A stretch of DNA of 64,000 nt from Lachnospiraceae bacterium (lineage in GTDB: Bacteria; Bacillota; Clostridia; Lachnospirales; Lachnospiraceae): assembly GCA_017550425.1 (NCBI GenBank), contig JAFZPG010000014.1, forward strand, positions 21,860 through 85,859, given 5' to 3'. A model generated the notes under the pieces. It saw only the letters and a list, made by a program, of their open reading frames with translations. It did not search any database and was not told the origin of the DNA. Below, piece by piece: positions 51,557 through 61,140 of this stretch. Position 1 is the stretch's first letter. Each line of letters opens with the position of its first letter. The translations under genes and the position numbers were made by a program.

Positions 51557-52906
51557 ATGCAGCAAAACGTATACAGTGTGTCCCAGGTGAATAATTACAT
51601 CAAGGGTTTGTTCCGCCAGGATGTGATCTTATCACATGTCTGCGTTCGCGGAGAGATATCCAATTGCAAATATCACTCTTCGGGACACATTTACTTTACA
51701 TTGAAAGAGGGGAGTATATCCGGCGCGGGCTATGAAGCCGGCGCTTCTTCCTATGGTTCGGGTATTTCCGCTCTTTCTTGCATTATGTTTGCCAGCCGTC
51801 GCACCGGATTAAAGTTTGTTCTTCGCGACGGTCAGAATGTAAAGGTGACCGGGGCGGTCAATGTATACGACCGTGACGGAACGTATAGCCTGTATGCCGA
51901 CAGCATCGAGTTTGACGGCAAGGGGGACCTGTACCAAAGATATCTGGAGATCAAAGAGCAGCTCGAAGAGATGGGCATGTTCTCCGAGATCTATAAGAAG
52001 CCGATCCCGAAATACTGCCGCAAGGTGGGCATCGTTACGGCACAGACCGGAGCAGCGGTGCAGGACATCATTCAGATTGCAACGCGCCGCAATCCGCATG
52101 TGGAGTTGTTTTTATACCCTGCATTAGTTCAGGGAGAAGGCGCAGCGCAAAGCATTGTCCGAGGGATCCAAATGCTGGATACGATGGGCATGGATTGCAT
52201 CATCGTGGGGCGCGGCGGCGGTTCCATCGAGGATCTGTGGGCGTTCAATGAGGTGGCGGTCGCGGAAGCGATCTTTGCCGCGCAGACGCCGATCATTTCC
52301 GCAGTCGGTCACCAGACCGATTATACGATCGCGGATTTTGTGGCGGATCTTCGTGCTCCGACACCTTCAGCAGCGGCAGAACTGGCCGTATTCGATCTCC
52401 GGGATTTCATGGATCTTCTGGAAGGCTACCGGCGTGACATGGACTTTACGATGGGCCAGAAGATCGACCGCTGCAAACACAGTTTGAATGAAAAGTATTT
52501 GGGCCTGAAGGCGATGCATCCCGGGAAGATCCTGGAACGCCGTAAGGACAAACTTATTCATATACGGGAAATGCTGGACCAGAAGATGAATGCAAGGCTT
52601 ATGCAGACTTCCCAAGACCTGAAACAAAAGGAAGAACGGATGCAGACGCAGATGCAACGGTCGCTCGAGTTCGGAAAGAACCGCCTTTCGATCCTGATCC
52701 GCACGATCGAGGAAGCGTCGCCGCTGAAGAAGATGTCAGCGGGCTTTACCTATGCGGCGGATGCTGCCGGACACGGGATCAAAAGCATTGACCGCATTAG
52801 GACCGGAGATATGGTGAAACTGTATTTCACGGACGGTGAGGCACAGGCAGAAGTCAAGGAAACACAGAGGAGAAGTCATAATGACGATACAGGAAACATT
52901 AAATGA
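51557..52906 (+). CDS. xseA: Exodeoxyribonuclease VII large subunit
   Basis: The 449-residue catalytic subunit of the single-strand exonuclease. It has an N-terminal OB fold (about 5-110), the catalytic region with KVGIVTAQTGAAVQDIIQIATRRNP, GRGGGSIEDLWAFNEVAVAEAI and SAVGHQTDYTIADFVADLRAPTPSAAAEL, and a long coiled-coil (about 290-380). There is a short insert in the OB fold (about 55-75, Gly/Ser-rich). It starts three bases after nusB and overlaps xseB by 26 bases. Confidence 0.96.
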   Translation: MQQNVYSVSQVNNYIKGLFRQDVILSHVCVRGEISNCKYHSSGHIYFTLKEGSISGAGYEAGASSYGSGISALSCIMFASRRTGLKFVLRDGQNVKVTGAVNVYDRDGTYSLYADSIEFDGKGDLYQRYLEIKEQLEEMGMFSEIYKKPIPKYCRKVGIVTAQTGAAVQDIIQIATRRNPHVELFLYPALVQGEGAAQSIVRGIQMLDTMGMDCIIVGRGGGSIEDLWAFNEVAVAEAIFAAQTPIISAVGHQTDYTIADFVADLRAPTPSAAAELAVFDLRDFMDLLEGYRRDMDFTMGQKIDRCKHSLNEKYLGLKAMHPGKILERRKDKLIHIREMLDQKMNARLMQTSQDLKQKEERMQTQMQRSLEFGKNRLSILIRTIEEASPLKKMSAGFTYAADAAGHGIKSIDRIRTGDMVKLYFTDGEAQAEVKETQRRSHNDDTGNIK

Positions 52907-53093
52907 ACTGGATGCGATCACGAAGCGCATGAGTGAGACCGATTCGCTGGAGCAGTCTTTTGCCGAGTATGAAAAGGGAATGAAACTGATCCGGGAATGC
53001 GCTGCGCAGATCACCGAGATCGAAAATAAAGTACGAGTACTCCAGGAGAAACCGGAGCAGGATGCTTCCGGCGATCCGGCAGACGGAGAATGA
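52881..53093 (+). CDS. xseB: Exodeoxyribonuclease VII small subunit
   Basis: A 70-residue helical-hairpin protein that coats the coiled-coil of XseA. The XseB core is LNELDAITKRMSETDSLEQSFAEYEKGMKLIREC. The start at 52881 follows GAGGAG within the end of xseA. Its stop overlaps the ispA start by four bases. The C-terminus is Asp/Pro-rich and variable, as in the family. Confidence 0.93.
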   Translation: MTIQETLNELDAITKRMSETDSLEQSFAEYEKGMKLIRECAAQITEIENKVRVLQEKPEQDASGDPADGE

Positions 53094-53977
53094 TCGATAT
53101 GAGTATGAATACAGAATATATCGAGGAGATGATCAAAGAGTTCCTTCCGAAGGAGAAGGGATTTCAAAAGACGATCCTCGAAGCTTTGAATTACAGTATA
53201 CTTGCCGGCGGAAAGCGGCTGCGTCCTCTGATCATGCATGAGACCTACCGCCTTTTTTGTGATGGCCCGGTAACGCCCGACCTGAAGGCGATGATGGTCG
53301 CCCTGGAGATGATCCATTCCTCCAGTCTGGTCCATGACGACCTGCCTTGCATGGATAATGACCGTTTTCGCCGCGGCAAATTGACTACATGGGCGAAATA
53401 CGAGAGTGAAGCGACCGGTGTGCTCGCCGGCGACGCTTTGATGATCTATGCATTTGAAGTGGCTTCCTCTGCCTATGCAAAGACGAAGAACCCCGAGCGC
53501 CTGTGTAAGGCGATCCATATACTGGCGAATAAGACCGGCATCTACGGCATGATCGGCGGTCAGACGGTCGATGTGGAACTGACCGGACGGCCCATGTCGG
53601 CGGAAGAACTGGATTTTGTATTCCGCCTGAAGACCGGAGCATTGCTGGAATCTGCCATGATGATCGGCGCTGTTTTGGGCGGCGCGACTTTGAAAGAAGT
53701 CGAGATCTGCCGGAAGATCGCGGAAAACGTCGGCGTTGCCTTCCAGATCCGCGACGACATCCTGGATGTGAGCGGTGACGAGGCGGTGATCGGTAAACCG
53801 TTGCATAGTGATGAAAAAAATAACAAGACCACGTATGTTTCACTTTACGGTCTTTCAAAAGCGCAGGAGGATGTGGAAGCATTGACCGATGAGGCCATCC
53901 GTCTGCTCGATGAGCTCCCCGGAGATCCCGGAGCATTAAAAGCTCTGTTTCATTCCATGATATCCAGAAACAAATAG
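53090..53977 (+). CDS. ispA: Polyprenyl (farnesyl/geranyl) diphosphate synthase
   Basis: A 295-residue prenyltransferase that joins isopentenyl diphosphate units to give C10-C15 precursors of undecaprenyl phosphate and quinones. The first Asp-rich motif is DDLPCMD (Asp83, Asp84, Asp89) followed by NDRFRRGK. The second is FQIRDDILD. GGKRLRP is near 40-46. The two residues between the aspartates of the first motif mark the bacterial short-chain type. It lies next to dxs, so two steps of isoprenoid supply are co-expressed. Confidence 0.94.
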   Translation: MIDMSMNTEYIEEMIKEFLPKEKGFQKTILEALNYSILAGGKRLRPLIMHETYRLFCDGPVTPDLKAMMVALEMIHSSSLVHDDLPCMDNDRFRRGKLTTWAKYESEATGVLAGDALMIYAFEVASSAYAKTKNPERLCKAIHILANKTGIYGMIGGQTVDVELTGRPMSAEELDFVFRLKTGALLESAMMIGAVLGGATLKEVEICRKIAENVGVAFQIRDDILDVSGDEAVIGKPLHSDEKNNKTTYVSLYGLSKAQEDVEALTDEAIRLLDELPGDPGALKALFHSMISRNK

Positions 53978-53993
53978 GTTCGGAGGCATCTTT

Positions 53994-55877
53994 ATGTATT
54001 TGGAGAGAATACGAAAACCGAATGACATCCAAAAGATATCTCCGAAGAATTACAAGGATCTGGCAGGGGAGATACGGGAATTTCTGATCGAAAGCGTGAG
54101 CCGCACAGGCGGCCATCTTTCGTCTAATTTGGGTGCCGTGGAACTGACCATGGCCATCCATCTCGTGTTTGACCTGACGAAAGACAAGGTGATCTGGGAT
54201 GTAGGTCACCAGTCGTATACACATAAACTTTTGACCGGACGCAAAGAAGGATTTGCAAATTTGCGGTCGTTTGGCGGCATGAGCGGTTTCCCGAAACGCG
54301 CGGAGAGTCCGTGCGATGTATTTGATACCGGACACAGTTCGACATCGATTTCTGCGGGCATCGGTATGGCACATGCGCGTGACTTGAAAGGTGAGGACTA
54401 TCATGTGATCTCCGTGATCGGGGACGGCGCACTCACCGGCGGTCTGGCCTTCGAGGCTTTGAATAATGTATCTACGGTCAAAGGAAACTTTATCATCGTC
54501 CTGAACGATAATAAGATGTCGATCTCGGAGAATGTCGGCGGGATCAGCAATTTTCTCGGAAAGCTTCGTACTTCGAAGATCTATACCGGGATCAAAGAGA
54601 GTATTACCGGAAACCTTCGACGCATTCCTTCCGGTGACGATATCCATGATGTGATCTCAAATGCGAAAGACAGTATCAAACAGCTGGTCGTGCGTGACGG
54701 CATGATGTTTGAGGATATGGATATCACTTATCTGGGGCCGTTTGACGGTCATAATATCAATCAGTTGATTAAGGCGTTTCGCACCGCTAAGCAGGCGAAA
54801 GGCCCTGTTTTGTTACATATCTTAACGAAAAAAGGCAAGGGCTATCCCTTCGCGGAAGCGAATCCCGGCAAATTTCACGGCGTGGATCCTTTTGATCCCG
54901 CAACCGGTAAACTGCTTTGCCAGGAGACCCATGCTACCTATACAAAATTGTTTTCCGATTGTATGATGCAACTCGGTAAACAGAACGATAAAGTCGTTGC
55001 GATCACGGCGGCCATGGCGGAAGGGACCGGCCTGAGCCGGTTTTCCCGGCATTTTCCGGACCGTTTTTTCGATGTCGGGATCGCCGAAGCGCATGCGGTC
55101 ACTTTTTCTGCAGGATTGGCACTGGCGGGAATGAAGCCTTATGTTGCGATCTATTCTTCGTTTTTACAACGCGCCTATGATTCGATCCTGGAAGATGTCT
55201 GCATGCAGAAGCTGCCGGTCACCTTTGCGGTGGACCGGGCGGGTATCGTCGGAAAAGACGGTGAAACGCATCAGGGCGTTTTTGATCTGTCCTATCTGAC
55301 CTCCATTCCGAACCTGACGGTCATGGCGCCGAAGAATGCCTATGAATTTGCCCAGATGTTCCTGTTTTCCTCAACATTTGAAGGACCTCTGGCCATCCGC
55401 TATCCCCGTGGAGAAGCTTTGCTGGATTACAAGAGTTATAATTCCAAGATACTGTATGGTAAGGCGGAAGTGATGAAAAAAGCTTCGGATAAAACGCTCG
55501 CACTGGTTGCGATCGGTTCCATGGTGAAAACCGCGATGGAAGTTTCCGAGCGCCTTTCCGAAGAAGGAACAGAAGCGACCGTTATCAATCTGCGGTTTGC
55601 AAAGCCGCTCGATCTGGATTGTATCGGTTCCCTTAAAAACTACAAGAATATCTTTACCCTGGAAGAGAACGTCAAAGCCGGAGGCATCGGCGAGCAGATC
55701 GCCGCTTATCTGATGGAACAGCGTTCCCGTGCCAAAGTTCGCATTTTTGCCGTACCGGATCGCTTTATCCCCCACGGCTGTGTCAATGTATTATTGCGTG
55801 AACTGGGGCTGGATACCGATCATGTATATGAAGAGGCCTTGAAGGCTGTGAAAGGATCGAGGGCAGAGCATGAGTGA
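53994..55877 (+). CDS. dxs: 1-Deoxy-D-xylulose-5-phosphate synthase
   Basis: This 627-residue thiamine-diphosphate enzyme makes DXP from pyruvate and glyceraldehyde 3-phosphate, the first step of the MEP isoprenoid pathway. It has GHLSSNLGAVE (His41), DVGHQSYTHKLLTGR (His72), the TPP motif GDGALTGG (143-150) through LNDNKMSIS, and in the second half DRAGIVGKDGETHQGVFDLSYL. The length is normal. It lies 16 bases after ispA, and its end overlaps tlyA by eight bases. Confidence 0.96.
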   Translation: MYLERIRKPNDIQKISPKNYKDLAGEIREFLIESVSRTGGHLSSNLGAVELTMAIHLVFDLTKDKVIWDVGHQSYTHKLLTGRKEGFANLRSFGGMSGFPKRAESPCDVFDTGHSSTSISAGIGMAHARDLKGEDYHVISVIGDGALTGGLAFEALNNVSTVKGNFIIVLNDNKMSISENVGGISNFLGKLRTSKIYTGIKESITGNLRRIPSGDDIHDVISNAKDSIKQLVVRDGMMFEDMDITYLGPFDGHNINQLIKAFRTAKQAKGPVLLHILTKKGKGYPFAEANPGKFHGVDPFDPATGKLLCQETHATYTKLFSDCMMQLGKQNDKVVAITAAMAEGTGLSRFSRHFPDRFFDVGIAEAHAVTFSAGLALAGMKPYVAIYSSFLQRAYDSILEDVCMQKLPVTFAVDRAGIVGKDGETHQGVFDLSYLTSIPNLTVMAPKNAYEFAQMFLFSSTFEGPLAIRYPRGEALLDYKSYNSKILYGKAEVMKKASDKTLALVAIGSMVKTAMEVSERLSEEGTEATVINLRFAKPLDLDCIGSLKNYKNIFTLEENVKAGGIGEQIAAYLMEQRSRAKVRIFAVPDRFIPHGCVNVLLRELGLDTDHVYEEALKAVKGSRAEHE

Positions 55878-56703
55878 GAAAAAGCGATTGGATCTGCTGC
55901 TGGTCGAGAAGGGGATGGTCAGTTCGCGACCACGCGCTCAGGAACTGATCAAAGGCGGTGCCTGTGTGGTCGACGGGGTTTTGACCACGAAACCGGGAAC
56001 GTTTGTTTTCGATACCTGTGATATCCGGCTGGACCGCGGAGAGATCCCGTATGTCAGTCGCGGAGGACTGAAACTGAAGAAGGCGATCGATACCTTCGGA
56101 ATCGATCTGAAAGGCCGTGTTTGCCTCGACATCGGAGCATCGACCGGAGGTTTTACGGACTGCATGCTTCAGGAAGGCGCATCGTTTGTATATGCGATCG
56201 ATTCCGGACACGACCAGCTGGATCCGAAGCTGCGAGCCGACTCCAATGTATGTTCGATGGAAGGCTTCAATGTTAAGGATCTGACGTTCGAGAGCCTGCC
56301 AGATCGTGAAAGACGTGAACGCCCGGATTTCGCGGCGATGGATGTTTCCTTTATTTCGATCACGAAGCTGCTGATCCCAGTATGCAAGACGCTTTCTGAT
56401 AACGGAGAATTGGTGTGTCTGGTCAAACCGCAGTTTGAAGCCGGCCCCGCAGCGGTCGGAAAGAAAGGCATTGTCCGCGACCGAAAAGTACATTTGGATG
56501 TACTGATACAAATATTCAATTTCATTCGGAATATGCCGGATGAGATACGACCTGAATTTCTTTCCGCCACGTACTCGCCCGTGCTTGGCGGGGATGGAAA
56601 TACAGAGTTTCTGTTCCACCTGAAGAAAGGCGCAAAAGGCATTGATTCGCTCGGGATCCTGGACCGCGTGGTGGACGAAGCTCATACCTTTTACGATCTG
56701 TAA
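55870..56703 (+). CDS. tlyA: TlyA-family rRNA 2'-O-methyltransferase
   Basis: A 277-residue protein with an N-terminal S4 RNA-binding domain (RLDLLLVEKGMVSSRPRAQELIKGGACVVDG) and an FtsJ-like methyltransferase domain with SAM motif CLDIGASTGGFTDCML (85-100). The catalytic K-D-K pattern includes MDVSFISITKLL and VKPQFEAG. TlyA methylates 16S and 23S rRNA in mycobacteria; homologues are also called hemolysins. Position between dxs and nadK/argR is typical of Firmicutes. Confidence 0.92.
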   Translation: MSEKKRLDLLLVEKGMVSSRPRAQELIKGGACVVDGVLTTKPGTFVFDTCDIRLDRGEIPYVSRGGLKLKKAIDTFGIDLKGRVCLDIGASTGGFTDCMLQEGASFVYAIDSGHDQLDPKLRADSNVCSMEGFNVKDLTFESLPDRERRERPDFAAMDVSFISITKLLIPVCKTLSDNGELVCLVKPQFEAGPAAVGKKGIVRDRKVHLDVLIQIFNFIRNMPDEIRPEFLSATYSPVLGGDGNTEFLFHLKKGAKGIDSLGILDRVVDEAHTFYDL

Positions 56704-56728
56704 AACAGTTTGAACAAGGAGAATAGCC

Positions 56729-57580
56729 GTGAAGAATATCGGTCTGATCGTCAACCGCTCAAAAGATGTTGATTATACGATCACTAACACGATCACCGCA
56801 TATCTGAAGGAACATGGTGTGAACTGCTATGTATTTGATATGCCGGTGACTTATGAGGAACGTGGCTCAAAAACTGCCGAACTGCCGGAGGATACCGATT
56901 GCGTGATCACCCTCGGCGGTGACGGAACGTTGCTCCAAACGGCACGGGATCTGTATCAAAAGGACATCCCGATCATGGGCGTGAACCTCGGACATCTCGG
57001 CTTTTTGGCAGAGATCGACAGAGACGGTGTGATCTCTGCATTGGATCGCCTGCTTTCCGGAGATTATGAGATCGAAGAACGCATGATGATCCGTGGTGTC
57101 ATTTACAATCACGGAAATGAGATCGTCAATGATATCGCGCTCAATGATATCGTGATCAATCGTTTCAGCCATATGCATGTGATCGATTTTGATGTTTATG
57201 TCGATGGCACATATCTGATGAACAATCGAGCAGATGGCATCCTGCTTTCGACACCGACCGGTTCGACGGCGTATAATCTTTCTGCCGGAGGACCTCTGGT
57301 CGTTCCCACCGCTCAGGTCGTTGCCATGACACCGATCTGCGCCCATGCGCTGAATTCCAGGTGCGTGATCGTCGATGCTTCCAGCACGATCGAGATCCAT
57401 ATCCGTTCTACGGCTACGGCAGCGGGAAGAGAAGGTTGCGTGGTTGCTTATGACGGTGACCATGTGGTGGATCTGAACGACGATGACGTGATCCGAATCT
57501 TCCGGTCGGATAAACCGGTACGACTGATCAAATTCGCCCAGACCAGTTTTATTGAATTGCTCCGAAATAAGATGCAATAG
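56729..57580 (+). CDS. nadK: NAD kinase
   Basis: This 283-residue enzyme phosphorylates NAD to NADP. The GGDG motif is at 63-66 (TLGGDGTLLQTAR), followed by GVNLGHLGFLAEID, the NDIALND substrate loop and the PTGSTAYNLSAGGP conserved motif. It starts with GTG after AAGGAG, 25 bases after tlyA. It is part of the operon, which gives the NADPH-dependent MEP pathway a cofactor link. Confidence 0.95.
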   Translation: MKNIGLIVNRSKDVDYTITNTITAYLKEHGVNCYVFDMPVTYEERGSKTAELPEDTDCVITLGGDGTLLQTARDLYQKDIPIMGVNLGHLGFLAEIDRDGVISALDRLLSGDYEIEERMMIRGVIYNHGNEIVNDIALNDIVINRFSHMHVIDFDVYVDGTYLMNNRADGILLSTPTGSTAYNLSAGGPLVVPTAQVVAMTPICAHALNSRCVIVDASSTIEIHIRSTATAAGREGCVVAYDGDHVVDLNDDDVIRIFRSDKPVRLIKFAQTSFIELLRNKMQ

Positions 57581-57589
57581 GAGACTGCC

Positions 57590-58087
57590 ATGAAAGAAAA
57601 TGCGCGTCAGAAGAAGATATTGGAACTGCTGTCTTCAGGCCCGGCGCAGACGCAGGAGGAGATCGTGAACTACCTTCAGAGGGAAGGCTTTTCGGTCACT
57701 CAGGCTACGGTGTCGCGCGATCTGCAGAAACTCAATCTGAGTAAAGTGTCCGAAAAGGGCAAAAAAAGTGTTTATAAGATCGACGAGCGCCTGTCCGCCG
57801 ATGTTCTCAGCGAAGATATCAAGAAGATGCCGGAAGATATGCGGCGTCTTCTTCGTGTGTTAAAGGAAGGCTTTTCTCACGCGGATGTCGCGCAAAACAT
57901 ATTGGTCATCAAGACAGCCTCAGGTATGGCGATGGCTGTGGCAGCGGCACTGGATTCCCTGCATTTTAAAGAGATCGTAGGTTCAATCGCCGGAGATGAT
58001 ACGATCTTTTGTGTGGCAAAAACCGGCGACGAAGCTGTTTTACTCCGAAAAAGGATACAGGACATTATTAAAACTGCCTTGGTTTAA
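57590..58087 (+). CDS. argR: Arginine repressor
   Basis: A 165-residue regulator with an N-terminal winged helix (ARQKKILELLSSGPAQTQEEIVNYLQREGFSVTQATVSRDLQKL) and a C-terminal arginine-binding hexamerisation domain containing GDDTIFCVAKT. It is about 15 residues longer than B. subtilis AhrC. No arginine genes are nearby; the argR-recN pair is a fixed Firmicutes arrangement. It starts nine bases after nadK, and recN follows after nine bases. Confidence 0.93.
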   Translation: MKENARQKKILELLSSGPAQTQEEIVNYLQREGFSVTQATVSRDLQKLNLSKVSEKGKKSVYKIDERLSADVLSEDIKKMPEDMRRLLRVLKEGFSHADVAQNILVIKTASGMAMAVAAALDSLHFKEIVGSIAGDDTIFCVAKTGDEAVLLRKRIQDIIKTALV

Positions 58088-58096
58088 GGAGGATAC

Positions 58097-59785
58097 ATGT
58101 TACATTCATTGCATATCGCAAATGTCGCTTTGATCGACGAGATCGATATCGAGTTTACACCGGGCCTGAATATCCTGTCCGGTGAGACCGGTGCCGGTAA
58201 ATCCGTGATCATCGGTTCCGTCTCGATCGCGCTCGGCGGCAAATTGCCCAAAGATATATTAAAAGATCCGCAAAAGAGCGGATTTATCGAGTTAGGTTTC
58301 TCGATCGCAGAACCCGACCGTTCTTTTATCGAGCTGCTCGAAGAGAAGCAGATCGATGTTCCGGAGGACGGAGAGTTGTTGATCTCCCGTAAGATCACGG
58401 GAACGAAGTCGGTCTGCCGCATCAACGGAGAGACGATCTCGGCGTCGGACCTTCGGGATATTACGGACTGCATGCTGGACCTTCACGGTCAGCATGAACA
58501 TCAGTCGTTGCTGAAGAAATCCAAACATCTGGAGATCCTGGATGAGTTCGGTAAGGCGAAGATCGCGCCTGCGAAGCAAAAGGTGGCAGGTTTATATGCC
58601 AAGTATCGGGATACCCTTCGGGAACTGTCCGAAATGGATCTGGACGACACAAAACGTTTCCGCGAAATGGATTTTTGCGAGTATGAGCTCAACGAGATCG
58701 ATGCTGCCCATCTGATCGAGGGAGAAGAAGAGGATCTGATGGCGCAGTTCAAGAAGGCAAATTCCGCCGCTACGCTGGTTCAAGGTCTGTCAGAGATCTA
58801 TGACGAGATCAATGCATCCCGTACTTCGGCGTCGGAAGCGGTGGAGCGTTCCCTGAAGGTGATCTCGCACCTGGTTACTCTCGATGACGGTCTGACATCG
58901 ATCCACGATGAACTGATGGATCTCGAGAGCCTGCTCCACGATGTTTCCCTCGATGTCAATTCGTATCTGTCCGGCATTTCTCAGGACGAGGAATTGCTGA
59001 GCAGTCTGCAGGGACGTCTGGATCTGATCCATGACATGAAGCGCAAATACGGAAACACGTATGAAGAGATCATGGCTCACAGGGAGGAATGCGAGAAACG
59101 CCTTTCTTTCCTGCAAAACTATGAAGAGAAGAAGAATACATTGACCGCGCAAAAAGCGAGACTGGAGCAGGAACTGGAAGTTGCTTCGGATGAACTTTCC
59201 CAATTGCGCAAAACCTATGCAAAGAGCTTTGAAAAAGAACTGACCGAAAGCCTCGTGGACCTGAACTTCCTGACGGTGGAATTCGAGGTGGCTTTCGCAA
59301 AGAACGACCATTTTTCCGCAAACGGTACCGATGACGTTGATTTTATGATCTCAACGAATCCCGGTTCACCGATCCGCCCGCTGTCCCAGATCGCTTCCGG
59401 CGGTGAACTTTCACGTATCATGCTTGCGATCAAATCGATCATGGCGCGTACCGATGATGTCGATACGCTGATCTTTGATGAGATCGATACCGGTATCAGT
59501 GGCCGGACTGCACAAAAAGTCGCAGAATTGCTCGGTAAGATATCTAAGGACCGTCAGGTGATCTGTATCAGTCATCTGCCGCAGATCGTTTCCATGGCAG
59601 ACACGCATTTCCTGATCGAAAAAGACGCGGATCAGAACGGCACGCATACCGATATCTTCATACTGAACGAAGAAGACAGTGTGAAAGAGATCGCCCGCAT
59701 GCTCGGAGGTAAGGAGATCAACGATCTGGTACTGGAAAATGCACGCCAAATGAAGAAAATGGCGAGATCCGAAACCCGCGCGTGA
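58097..59785 (+). CDS. recN: DNA repair ATPase RecN
   Basis: A 562-residue SMC-like protein for double-strand break repair. It has the N-terminal ATPase half with Walker A GETGAGKS (29-36), DLHGQHEHQSLL, a long central coiled coil (about 150-400), the ABC signature ASGGELSRIMLAIKSI, and Walker B TLIFDEIDTGISG, followed by CISHLPQIV. It is the last gene of the operon. Its stop codon lies inside the terminator hairpin. Confidence 0.96.
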   Translation: MLHSLHIANVALIDEIDIEFTPGLNILSGETGAGKSVIIGSVSIALGGKLPKDILKDPQKSGFIELGFSIAEPDRSFIELLEEKQIDVPEDGELLISRKITGTKSVCRINGETISASDLRDITDCMLDLHGQHEHQSLLKKSKHLEILDEFGKAKIAPAKQKVAGLYAKYRDTLRELSEMDLDDTKRFREMDFCEYELNEIDAAHLIEGEEEDLMAQFKKANSAATLVQGLSEIYDEINASRTSASEAVERSLKVISHLVTLDDGLTSIHDELMDLESLLHDVSLDVNSYLSGISQDEELLSSLQGRLDLIHDMKRKYGNTYEEIMAHREECEKRLSFLQNYEEKKNTLTAQKARLEQELEVASDELSQLRKTYAKSFEKELTESLVDLNFLTVEFEVAFAKNDHFSANGTDDVDFMISTNPGSPIRPLSQIASGGELSRIMLAIKSIMARTDDVDTLIFDEIDTGISGRTAQKVAELLGKISKDRQVICISHLPQIVSMADTHFLIEKDADQNGTHTDIFILNEEDSVKEIARMLGGKEINDLVLENARQMKKMARSETRA

Positions 59786-59808
59786 TATTTACATCTCGCG
59801 GGTTTTGT
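59773..59808 (+). terminator. Terminator of the recN operon
   Basis: AACCCGCG (59773-59780) pairs with CGCGGGTT (59797-59804), followed by TTGTGTT. The 5' arm is the end of the recN coding sequence. Confidence 0.75.
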
Positions 59809-59816
59809 GTTATAAT
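59788..59816 (+). promoter_or_regulatory. Promoter of the FAD oxidoreductase-proB gene row, overlapping the recN terminator
   Basis: TTTACA at 59788-59793, 17-base spacer, perfect TATAAT at 59811-59816. The spacer contains the 3' arm and T-run of the recN terminator. A GGCCC/GGGCC hairpin (59824-59844) lies in the leader. Confidence 0.8.
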
Positions 59817-59862
59817 TAAATGTGGCCCAATAGAGACCCGGGCCGGATGAAGGAGGCTTCCT

Positions 59863-61137
59863 ATGGGCATGGATAAAAAGCAAAAACCGACCATCTGCGT
59901 GATCGGCGGCTCAGCTGCCGGTATGGCGGCTTCTATCTGTGCGGCCAGAGAGGGAGCAAAAGTCATTCTTATCGAGGGCAATGAAAAACTCGGACGTAAG
60001 ATCTATGCGACCGGAAACGGAAAATGTAACTTCCTGAACATTGATCAGGATCGTTCCCATTTTCATACTTCCGGCGATCCTGCATGGATCTCAGATGCAT
60101 TGAACTGCATGGATAACGATTTCGTTCTTACGTTTTTTCATGAGCTTGGCCTTCCTTCGGTCGTGCGACATGGCGGTTACTATTATCCGGCCAATGAGAG
60201 CGCGGCCACCGTTGTGACCTGTTTGGAAGATGAGATCGATCGTCTGGGTGTGGAAGTGATCCTGTCCGACCGTATGCGTTCTTTACGTTATGAAGACGGC
60301 AGGTTTTCTGTTCAGCTTCGCTCCGGCCGTGCATTTGAGGCGGACGCCGTGATCCTGGCCATGGGAGGAAGCGCCTCTCCCAAATTCGGAAGTGACGGCA
60401 GCGGATATTACTATGCCAAAAACTTCGGACATACCATCGTAGAACCTCTTCCGGCTTTATGTCCGCTGAAATTAAAAGAAAACGGAGCAACATTTTCCGT
60501 ATGGGCAGGAACCAGGATAAACGATGCGTCGATCACGCTGATCATTGATGAAAAGCCCGTTATTTCCGAAAAAGGAGAGATCCTTTTTACCGATTACGGT
60601 ATCAGCGGGATTCCTGTTTTCCAGGTTGCAGGAAGCGCAGCGATCGCTTTGGAGAAAAACCAAAAAGTCAGCGTCGAGATCGATCTGGCTCCGGGCACGG
60701 ATCCTGAGGATGCAGAGAATGCATTTCCCGAATGGAGAGAGTATTTCGGAGAGAGGACCTTACAGGAACAGTTGTCACGGATCTTTCCGGTAAAGCTGAT
60801 CGAAGCGTTAAAGGTCATTCCCGACAGAAACAAAAAGATGGCGACCATGAAAGCCACCGCTTTCGGAAAAGCGTTTGATACATTGAAGCATCTGCGCTTT
60901 GATGTGTTTTATACATCGGGTTTTGAACAGGCTCAAGTCAGCAGCGGTGGCGTAAGCCTGCCGGAGGTCGAACCTGTTACTATGGAATCCAAAAAGCAAC
61001 CGGGGCTTTACTTTGCGGGAGAACTGCTGGATGTCTATGGCGATTGCGGCGGTTACAATCTGCAATTCGCATTTACCAGCGGCGCGATCGCCGGAAGAGC
61101 TGCGGCGCAAAGCTGCTTGCAGGGCGGGAGAGAATAA
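59863..61137 (+). CDS. HI0933-family FAD-dependent oxidoreductase
   Basis: A 424-residue flavoprotein of the HI0933/YhiN family, often annotated aminoacetone oxidase-like. The N-terminal FAD motif is ICVIGGSAAGMAASICAAREGAKVILIEGNEKLGRKIYATGNGKCNF, which includes the family-specific GRKxxxTGNGxCN. The C-terminal ATPxVSSGGVxxxEV-like block appears as QAQVSSGGVSLPEVEP, followed by GLYFAGELLDVYGDCGGYNLQFAF. The physiological reaction is unknown. GGAGG precedes the ATG, and the next gene starts three bases after its stop. Confidence 0.92.
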   Translation: MGMDKKQKPTICVIGGSAAGMAASICAAREGAKVILIEGNEKLGRKIYATGNGKCNFLNIDQDRSHFHTSGDPAWISDALNCMDNDFVLTFFHELGLPSVVRHGGYYYPANESAATVVTCLEDEIDRLGVEVILSDRMRSLRYEDGRFSVQLRSGRAFEADAVILAMGGSASPKFGSDGSGYYYAKNFGHTIVEPLPALCPLKLKENGATFSVWAGTRINDASITLIIDEKPVISEKGEILFTDYGISGIPVFQVAGSAAIALEKNQKVSVEIDLAPGTDPEDAENAFPEWREYFGERTLQEQLSRIFPVKLIEALKVIPDRNKKMATMKATAFGKAFDTLKHLRFDVFYTSGFEQAQVSSGGVSLPEVEPVTMESKKQPGLYFAGELLDVYGDCGGYNLQFAFTSGAIAGRAAAQSCLQGGRE

Positions 61138-61140
61138 CCT

